Source: Hadesarchaea archaeon
Lineage (GTDB): Archaea > Hadarchaeota > Hadarchaeia > Hadarchaeales > WYZ-LMO6
DNA: 11,109 bases
Direction: 5' to 3'
Assembly (NCBI GenBank): GCA_004347925.1
Contig: QNVD01000159.1
Span: forward strand, 1,098 to 12,206
Position numbers and translations under genes: made by a program. The first letter of the stretch is position 1, and each line of letters opens with the position of its first letter. Below are positions 6,321 to 11,109 of this stretch, piece after piece. The notes under the pieces are model-generated. The model was not told the origin of the DNA. It searched no databases and saw nothing but the letters and a program-made list of their open reading frames with translations.

Positions 6321-6583
6321 CAGATCACCCCAAGTTTGGATGCCACCTCATCCGCATTAAACCTTGGGGTCAGCCTGACGTAGGCCCTCTTCCTCCCCCC
6401 CGGCTCCCTCTCCATCCTCACGCTCTCCACCTCCACCCCGTAGAGGAGCTCCACCGCCCTCTTGACGTCCGTCTTGTTGGCGTCGGGGGAGACCGCGAAG
6501 GTGAGCTTGTTCTCCCTCTCTATGAGCCTGACGGCCTTCTCGGTGGCCAGGGGGTAGAGGATCACCTTGTGCGGGTCCTTCAC
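6320..6583 (-). CDS. rpl23: large-subunit ribosomal protein L23 (uL23)
   Basis: An 87-residue uL23, which with L29 frames the exit tunnel and docks SRP and chaperones. The single alpha/beta domain shows ILYPLATEKAVRLIERENKL, TFAVSPDANKTDVKRAVELL and YGVEVESVRM, with the ARLTPRF-like YVRLTPRFNADEVASKLGVI ending. It starts at GTG overlapping the L4 stop by four bases (GTGA), with GGGGGAG upstream. Codon bias and length match archaeal homologues. Confidence 0.95.
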   Translation of the reverse strand: MKDPHKVILYPLATEKAVRLIERENKLTFAVSPDANKTDVKRAVELLYGVEVESVRMEREPGGRKRAYVRLTPRFNADEVASKLGVI

Positions 6584-7368
6584 ACTCTCTCCCCCAGCTC
6601 CTGCAGGGCGGAGGGGGTCCAGACGGTTAGCCTGGCGGGCATCCCCCCCGGGGCCAGGTCCTCCACCCCCAGGTTTCTGGCCTCCACCACCTTCACCCCC
6701 GGGAGGTTTCCCGCCCCCTTCTTTATACCCCTATCCTTCGAGACCACCACCAGCGGCCCCACGGGGCTCCTGTACCTCCTCCCCCTCATCTTCCCCCTCC
6801 CCGCCCTGATCTTGATCCCGCTGGACACCCTCTCCACCTCTTTCCAGAGGCCCAGCTTCTGGAAGACCTCCTTCACCCTCTTGGTCTCAGAGAGCTCCTC
6901 CAGCCTGTCCTCCACCACCAGGGGCAGGGAGGGCACCCCCTCCGTCAGGTGGCCCCTGGAGCGCACGAGCTCAGCCCTGGCCGTGGCCGCCACGGCGGAG
7001 CGGAGGGCCAGCCTCTTCTCCTTCCTGTTGATCCTCTCCTTCAGGACCTTCTCCACCTTGGGCGGGTGGGCCCTCCTCCCCCCCACCGTGTGGGGGGCGA
7101 AGGCCCCCCTGCCCGCCGCGGGGTATCCCCTGCCCTTCACCCTGCGCACCCTGGCCACCCCGTACCCCTTTCCCCAGGTCTCGGCGGAGGTGCGCTTTCC
7201 CGCCATGGGATCCACGCCCTTGGGCTGGAGGCGCGCCGTCTGGGAGGAGAGGACGGCCCTCCTGATCAGGTCGGGCCTGTACTCTTCCTGGAAGAACTCC
7301 GGGAGCTCCAGCTCCCCGACGGGACTCCCTTCCAGGGAGAAGACGGGAACCTTCACCCTCCAGCTCAT
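6580..7368 (-). CDS. rpl4: large-subunit ribosomal protein L4 (uL4)
   Basis: Archaeal uL4 of 262 residues, the usual length. It has the globular domain that binds 23S rRNA and a long basic loop (about 44-105, including RLQPKGVDPMAGKRTSAETW, VARVRRVKGRGYPAAGRGAF and APHTVGGRRAHPPKVEK) which reaches into the exit tunnel. The second half shows RINRKEKRLALRSAVAATA and the RGRRYRSPVGPLVVVSKDRG segment typical of the archaeal/eukaryotic form. The ATG overlaps the L3 stop by four bases and directly follows a GGAGG. Confidence 0.95.
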   Translation of the reverse strand: MSWRVKVPVFSLEGSPVGELELPEFFQEEYRPDLIRRAVLSSQTARLQPKGVDPMAGKRTSAETWGKGYGVARVRRVKGRGYPAAGRGAFAPHTVGGRRAHPPKVEKVLKERINRKEKRLALRSAVAATARAELVRSRGHLTEGVPSLPLVVEDRLEELSETKRVKEVFQKLGLWKEVERVSSGIKIRAGRGKMRGRRYRSPVGPLVVVSKDRGIKKGAGNLPGVKVVEARNLGVEDLAPGGMPARLTVWTPSALQELGERV

Positions 7369-8360
7369 CCTCCAGCCCCCGTGCTGGCCACGTAGGTCAG
7401 GGTGGGAACCCCTCCGGCCTCAGGCATCCTCCTGGCCAGGCGCAGGTGGACCAGCCTCTTGGTGGGCCCTGGGAGGGATCCCGCCACCAGCACGTAATCG
7501 CTCCTGACGGGCCCCCACCTCTTGAAGCCGCCCTTGGGGGTTATCTCCTCCCCCCTCCCTATCTTCAGGATGCGCTTGTTGAGCTCCGTTCTCTGGTGAT
7601 AGCCCATCTGCCCCGCGGCGGGGACCGTCCACATGATCCTGGCCGGGGTCCAGGGTCCCAGCGTTCCCACCTGTCTCCTCCCCTCGTCCGTCTTTCTCGG
7701 GAGGATCTTGACCCCCCACCTCTTGACCGGTCCCTGGAATCCCTTGCCCTTGGTGATGGCCGTGACGTCCACGTACTCCCCGGGCTTGAAGACCTCGGAG
7801 GCCCTCACCTCCTTGCCCAGCAGGCTCTTGGCGTACTCCCACTTGGAGCCCACGTCCTTCCCTCCCACCCCCAGCTCCAGGACGTCCGGCTTCTTCTTGG
7901 GTCCGGAGCACAGCTCGGGTTGGGTGCAGGCCAGGACCCTCACCTCCTCCACCTTCCCCTCCCTCACCAGCTCCTCCGCCCTCTTCATCCTCTCGGGATC
8001 GCTCTTCTTGGGGAGGCTGAGCACCCTTCCCAGCTCCTTGGGGAGGTTCTCGGCCCAGACCTCGGTGAGCGTTTTCAGCCCCCGGCTGGTCCTCCCCAGC
8101 AGGCGGAGCCCCCACACCCTGAGGGGAGGGGCCTCGATCACGGTGGCGGGGGAGAAGACTTCCTTCCCCGCCGTGGGGCTGGTCTTCCTGTCGTCGAGGT
8201 AGAAGACGTGGGTCATTCCCGCCTTGTACCCCGCGAAGCCCAGCAGGCGGGTTTCCTCCCGCTCGGGCCAGGACCTGATGTGGGGCAGGGGGGAGGGAGC
8301 CCTGACCCTGGGGGTGTAGGCCAGGGAGCCCCTCCTCGGTCGGTGCGCCTTCCTTCCCAC
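7365..8360 (-). CDS. rpl3: large-subunit ribosomal protein L3 (uL3)
   Basis: Archaeal uL3 of 331 residues, one of the first proteins bound in 50S assembly, with an extension reaching the peptidyl-transferase centre. The basic N-terminus (GRKAHRPRRGSLAYTPRVRA) is the archaeal/eukaryotic type. Further marks are LLGFAGYKAGMTHV (39-52), VDVTAITKGKGFQGPVKRWG (198-216) and PAAGQMGYHQRTELNKRILK (247-266), the tip loop region. It starts at GTG directly after the stop of the methyltransferase gene with a GGAGGTG SD inside that gene. L3 is the head of the conserved operon. An AT-rich element about 250 bases upstream may carry its promoter. Confidence 0.96.
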   Translation of the reverse strand: MGRKAHRPRRGSLAYTPRVRAPSPLPHIRSWPEREETRLLGFAGYKAGMTHVFYLDDRKTSPTAGKEVFSPATVIEAPPLRVWGLRLLGRTSRGLKTLTEVWAENLPKELGRVLSLPKKSDPERMKRAEELVREGKVEEVRVLACTQPELCSGPKKKPDVLELGVGGKDVGSKWEYAKSLLGKEVRASEVFKPGEYVDVTAITKGKGFQGPVKRWGVKILPRKTDEGRRQVGTLGPWTPARIMWTVPAAGQMGYHQRTELNKRILKIGRGEEITPKGGFKRWGPVRSDYVLVAGSLPGPTKRLVHLRLARRMPEAGGVPTLTYVASTGAGG

Positions 8361-9197
8361 TCACTCCACCTCCGCCCGCAGGAGGGCCAGCGTGGCCAGG
8401 AGGGCCTCCTCCGTTCTCACCGTGGCCGTTCCCTGCCCGGGGAGGGTGTTCACCACCAGGTGGAAGAGCTCCTCCACTCTCCTTCCCTCCCTCTCGCATA
8501 TGGAGGAAAGGCCGCCGTAGGGCCCTCCGAAGGCCACCATGAGGCGCTCGGGTCTCATCTCCCTCAGGCTCCTTCTCAGCTCCTCCAATTTTTTACCGTA
8601 TCTAGACGTTCCTATTTTAAAGTAAGCCTCATACCTCTTCACGGCCTCCGAGAGGCTTTCCCTCTCCAGCACCCTGTACCCCCAGTACTCCCCCGTGCTC
8701 TCCCTGGGCACGACCTCCACCCTCCAGAGCCCCCCCTCCTTCTTCCCCAGCCTCACGGTCACCCTGCTTCCCACCTCCAGCCTCCTCTCCACCACCCCCT
8801 TCTCCTCCAGCCCCAGCTCCAGCAGGCTCCTGCCCCTTTCCGCCCCGAGGACCGCGGCCTCCCTGAAGTCCCCCTCCCCGCTCTTCTCCCCCTGGAGGGG
8901 ATGGTGGGGGGTGCGCAGGGGGGGTAGCAGCCCCACGTACCTGAGGGCCTCCAGCTTGGGGAAGAGGAGCTTCCTGAGGTACTGGGGGGTCTCAGCGTAC
9001 CTGAGAACCGTGCTTATGAACTCCATCTCCCCCCGGTGATCCTTGACGTGGGGGTCCCTGTCCCGGTAGATCACCACCTCGTCCACCCTGAAGATGGCCA
9101 GGGCGCGGGCCACCATCCCCAGCTTCACGGTCTTCTCCAGGGGGCTCCTGGCGTCGGAAACCAGGGAGGAGGGGAGCAGAACGGAGAGGGAGCTCAT
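8361..9197 (-). CDS. SPOUT-class RNA methyltransferase (COG2106, DUF171 / Methyltrn_RNA_3)
   Basis: A 278-residue SPOUT (alpha/beta knot) methyltransferase of the COG2106 family, whose archaeal members, including MTH1 of Methanothermobacter, typically precede L3, and whose human relative is SPOUT1 (C9orf114). It should transfer methyl from SAM to a uridine of rRNA, probably the N3 position; that product is family knowledge. The N-terminal Rossmann-like half (SVLLPSSLVSDARSPLEKTV, ALAIFRVDEVVIYRD) and the LRYAETPQYLRKLLFP stretch (65-80) are followed by an OB-like insert (about 93-166) and the knot: VAFGGPYGGL at 221-230 and NTLPGQGTATVRTEEAL at 250-266, the SAM-binding loop. The ATG shares one base with the RtcB stop (TGATG). 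A much longer open frame reaches into rtcB but is only a shadow of that gene. Confidence 0.9.
   Translation of the reverse strand: MSSLSVLLPSSLVSDARSPLEKTVKLGMVARALAIFRVDEVVIYRDRDPHVKDHRGEMEFISTVLRYAETPQYLRKLLFPKLEALRYVGLLPPLRTPHHPLQGEKSGEGDFREAAVLGAERGRSLLELGLEEKGVVERRLEVGSRVTVRLGKKEGGLWRVEVVPRESTGEYWGYRVLERESLSEAVKRYEAYFKIGTSRYGKKLEELRRSLREMRPERLMVAFGGPYGGLSSICEREGRRVEELFHLVVNTLPGQGTATVRTEEALLATLALLRAEVE
8612..8622 (-). promoter_or_regulatory. candidate internal promoter for the ribosomal operon
   Basis: Inside the methyltransferase gene the minus strand reads CTTTAAAATAG, a good archaeal TATA match, within an AT-rich patch (about 8587-8633) in otherwise GC-rich coding DNA. The codons there (TTT, AAA, ATA, TCT, AGA, TTG) are rare in neighbours. 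Transcription would begin near 8591, giving a leader of about 230 bases before L3. The patch encodes YFKIGTSRYGKK, a conserved stretch of the family, so protein constraint may explain part of the composition. Function is inference. Confidence 0.4.
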
Positions 9198-11109
9198 CAG
9201 CCCTTGGCCACCCCGAGGGGGGTGAGCCTGGCCACCTTCAGGGAGAGGCCCGCCCGGTGGGTGACCTCCACCACCCTGTCTATGTCCTTGTAGGCCTCCG
9301 GGGCCTCCTCCGCTATCACGGAGAGCTTGGCGGCCCTCACGTAGATCCCCCTCTCCCCCAGCTTCCCCCTTATTTCCTCCCCCCTGAACTGCTTGAGGGC
9401 GGCCGTCCTGGAAAGGTGCCTGCCGGCCCCGTGGGCGGTGGAGCCGAAGCTCTCCTCCATGGCCCTCTCCGTCCCCACCAGGAGGTAGGAGGCCGTCCCC
9501 ATGTCTCCGGGGATGATCACGGGCTGCCCCGCTTCCCGGTAGGGGGAGGGCACCTGCGGGTGCCCTGGCGGGAAGGCCCTGGTGGCCCCCTTCCTGTGCA
9601 CCACCACCTTCCTCCTCTCCCCGTTGACCCGGTGCTCCTCCAGCTTGGCTATGTTGTGGGCCACGTCGTAGATCACCCTGAGGCCCAGGGCGTCCGCCCC
9701 CCTGCGGAAGACCTGCTCGAAGCTCTGCCTTATCCAGTGGGTGATCATCTGACGGTTGGCCCAGGCGTAGTTGGCGGCGCACTTCATGGCTGAGAAGTAG
9801 GCCTGCCCCTCGGGGGAGGTGAAGGGGACGCTCACCAGCTCCCTGTCCGGCAGCTCCAGCCGGTACTGCCTGACGGCCCTCTCCATGGTCCTCAGGTAGT
9901 CGGAGCACACCTGGTGCCCAAGCCCCCTGGAGCCCGTGTGGACCATCACCGTCACCTGCCCCTCCTCCTCTATGCCAAACCTGCGGGCCACCTCCCCGTC
10001 GTAGATCCTGTCCACCACCTGCACCTCCAGGAAGTGGTTGCCGCTCCCCAGGCTGCCCAGCTGGGGGAAGCCCCTCCTCTTGGCCTCCCCGCTCACCTTG
10101 CCCGGGTCGGCCCCTTCCATGCACCCCCCCTCCTCCAGCCTCTCCAGGTCCTCCTCCCAACCGAACCCCTTCTCCACCGCCCACCTCGCCCCCCTCTCCA
10201 GCACCTGATCCAGCTCCGAGGGGGTGAGCCTGACGTGTCCCGTGCTCCCCAGACCGGAGGGCACGTTGCGGAAGAGGGTCTCGACGAGGTCCTTGAGCCT
10301 GGGCATCACCTCCTCCTTCCGGAGGTCGGTGCGCAGCAGGCGGACCCCGCAGTTCGAAACCACGAAGCCGTCCGCCACGAAGTTGTGGTGCTCGTCCGCC
10401 ACGGTGAGATCGTACACCGGTCCTTCATGCTCCACCTCCTCGATTCCCACGATTCGATCGTAGACCACCTCACCCTCCGAGAACCTCCTCACGAACTCCT
10501 CGAACCTCATGAAATCCCTTGGCACCCGGACCCCCTCACTTTCCCCGTACAGGCTCCTCTCGATGAACCTCCTGTTGACGAGGCCCCCGTACCTCTCCAG
10601 CAGCTCCTCAGGTTGGCTCCTCCCCCTCTCCCTTCGGATTTCCCCCCTGGCCCGCGCCCTTTCCCTCGCGAGGGCCAGCTTCATCCTCAGGTAGACGACC
10701 GCCGCCAGGGAAAGCTCCCTCCGCCTCCTGTTGTACTCGTAGCCTACCTTGGACCAGAGGTTGATCAGGTTCTCCGGCCTCTCCCCGATCAGCAGCCTGA
10801 GGGTGGTGCGGTCACCGGTCTCTTCGGCCACGGAAACGGTGGAGGAGACCCCGAACTCCTCCAGCATCCCCTGCAGCTGCCGCAGGAACCTCAGGGCGTT
10901 TTTCTCCCTCCCTTTCTCCCTGGCCAGCTTCACCTCCGGCATGTAGAAGTGGTACCCGTTCGGGGCCTTCGGCTTGGACATCTCTGCCCCGAAGTAGGAG
11001 GCGAGGAACAGCCTTTTCAGCCACCTGGGGAGCCTGAGCAGCCACCTCGGGAGGAGGAGATCGGCCGTCGTCTTCTTTCCCCTGGGATAGCCGAGCGCCC
11101 ACAGAAGCT
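9197..11109 (-). CDS. rtcB: RNA-splicing ligase RtcB, intein-containing (5' end outside the window)
   Basis: RtcB joins tRNA halves after intron removal, using GTP and Mn2+ to link a 2',3'-cyclic phosphate or 3'-phosphate end to a 5'-OH. The window holds the C-terminal extein: 384 residues from Cys (codon 10351-10349) to the stop. This equals the length from Cys98 to the end of Pyrococcus RtcB (481 residues), so that cysteine is the Cys98 metal ligand. Other catalytic elements are present: SGNHFLEV (Asn202-His203), [10 protein letters not shown] (the His234 ligand), DVAHN (His329), STAHGAG (His404, the guanylated histidine) and a C-terminal VAKG (Lys480). The in-frame sequence upstream to base 11109 belongs to an intein, described separately. 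The ATG at 10981 is an internal methionine, not the gene start. The stop overlaps the methyltransferase start by one base. Confidence 0.95.
   Translation of the reverse strand, partial: LLWALGYPRGKKTTADLLLPRWLLRLPRWLKRLFLASYFGAEMSKPKAPNGYHFYMPEVKLAREKGREKNALRFLRQLQGMLEEFGVSSTVSVAEETGDRTTLRLLIGERPENLINLWSKVGYEYNRRRRELSLAAVVYLRMKLALARERARARGEIRRERGRSQPEELLERYGGLVNRRFIERSLYGESEGVRVPRDFMRFEEFVRRFSEGEVVYDRIVGIEEVEHEGPVYDLTVADEHHNFVADGFVVSNCGVRLLRTDLRKEEVMPRLKDLVETLFRNVPSGLGSTGHVRLTPSELDQVLERGARWAVEKGFGWEEDLERLEEGGCMEGADPGKVSGEAKRRGFPQLGSLGSGNHFLEVQVVDRIYDGEVARRFGIEEEGQVTVMVHTGSRGLGHQVCSDYLRTMERAVRQYRLELPDRELVSVPFTSPEGQAYFSAMKCAANYAWANRQMITHWIRQSFEQVFRRGADALGLRVIYDVAHNIAKLEEHRVNGERRKVVVHRKGATRAFPPGHPQVPSPYREAGQPVIIPGDMGTASYLLVGTERAMEESFGSTAHGAGRHLSRTAALKQFRGEEIRGKLGERGIYVRAAKLSVIAEEAPEAYKDIDRVVEVTHRAGLSLKVARLTPLGVAKG
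10352..11109 (-). mobile_element. intein with LAGLIDADG homing endonuclease inside RtcB (C-terminal part)
   Basis: An in-frame protein-splicing element; 252 residues are in view and its start lies past base 11107. After [20 protein letters not shown] and a basic segment comes a LAGLIDADG-type motif, [11 protein letters not shown] (10982-11014), with Glu as the catalytic acid, so the endonuclease could be active. The C-terminal splicing block reads [20 protein letters not shown], then Ser-Asn, with Cys as the first extein residue. The terminal Asn (codon 10354-10352) and Cys+1 support excision. The residue before Asn is Ser, not the usual His. The insertion point is the conserved ICGVRL-type site just before the RtcB metal cysteine, where other archaeal RtcB inteins sit. 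Loss of splicing would inactivate the ligase. Confidence 0.93.

Noticed and set aside
7446..8927. A 493-codon plus-strand open frame opposite L3 and the methyltransferase
   Set aside because: It is Pro/Leu/His-rich low-complexity sequence, typical of the antisense of GC-rich genes, with no recognisable domain and no promoter.
8361..10184. A 607-codon open frame that starts far inside rtcB and reads into the methyltransferase
   Set aside because: The upstream part is a Gly/Arg-rich shadow of rtcB in another frame. The true start is the ATG at 9197, where the family N-terminus begins.
10812..11102. A 96-codon minus-strand frame overlapping the intein
   Set aside because: It is an out-of-frame shadow of the intein. 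The intein frame carries the LAGLIDADG-type motif and runs on without a stop into RtcB.

Overview
The window is GC-rich archaeal DNA. Every large gene lies on the minus strand and reads from high to low coordinates. The gene set is archaeal: a ribosomal S10-type operon with the archaeal/eukaryotic inserts aIF1 (SUI1) and Rpp29 between L29 and S17, an archaeal COG2106 SPOUT methyltransferase next to L3, and an RtcB ligase carrying an intein. SD-like stretches resembling GGTGATC or GGAGG precede many starts, and genes are packed with ATGA, GTGA, TGATG or TAATG junctions. This suits a thermophilic lineage of the Euryarchaeota or a nearby deep branch (Hadesarchaea-like is one possibility); the window alone does not fix the species.

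Layout, in order of transcription on the minus strand. (1) 11109-9197: RtcB tRNA ligase, 5' end outside the window. The first 758 bases seen belong to a homing-endonuclease intein that ends exactly before the metal-binding cysteine of RtcB. (2) 9197-8361: COG2106 SPOUT RNA methyltransferase. (3) 8360-2216: thirteen genes of the ribosomal operon, L3-L4-L23-L2-S19-L22-S3-L29-aIF1-Rpp29-S17-L14-L24, touching, overlapping or separated by at most 8 bases. The usual continuation (S4e, L5, S14, S8, L6 and so on) is absent. (4) 2215-1752: a 464-base gap with a good plus-strand archaeal TATA box, a candidate small Cys-rich gene that appears frameshifted, a 13-bp inverted repeat at the convergent end, and possible promoters for the next operon. 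(5) 1751-22: a two-gene unit of a PHP-domain phosphoesterase and histidinol-phosphate aminotransferase, overlapping by four bases. A possible further gene starts at base 17.

The genes form a translation and RNA-processing block (tRNA ligation, rRNA methylation, ribosomal proteins, initiation factor, RNase P subunit) followed by a small amino-acid biosynthesis unit that probably supplies two consecutive histidine pathway steps. Most of the window is ordinary conserved archaeal housekeeping DNA. The points that deserve a second look are the frameshifted Cys-rich small gene, the intein at the RtcB active site, the operon break after L24, the HisC-PHP pairing, and AT-rich patches inside coding regions that look like internal promoters. 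I saw no tRNA, rRNA, CRISPR array, insertion sequence or previously undescribed multi-gene system.
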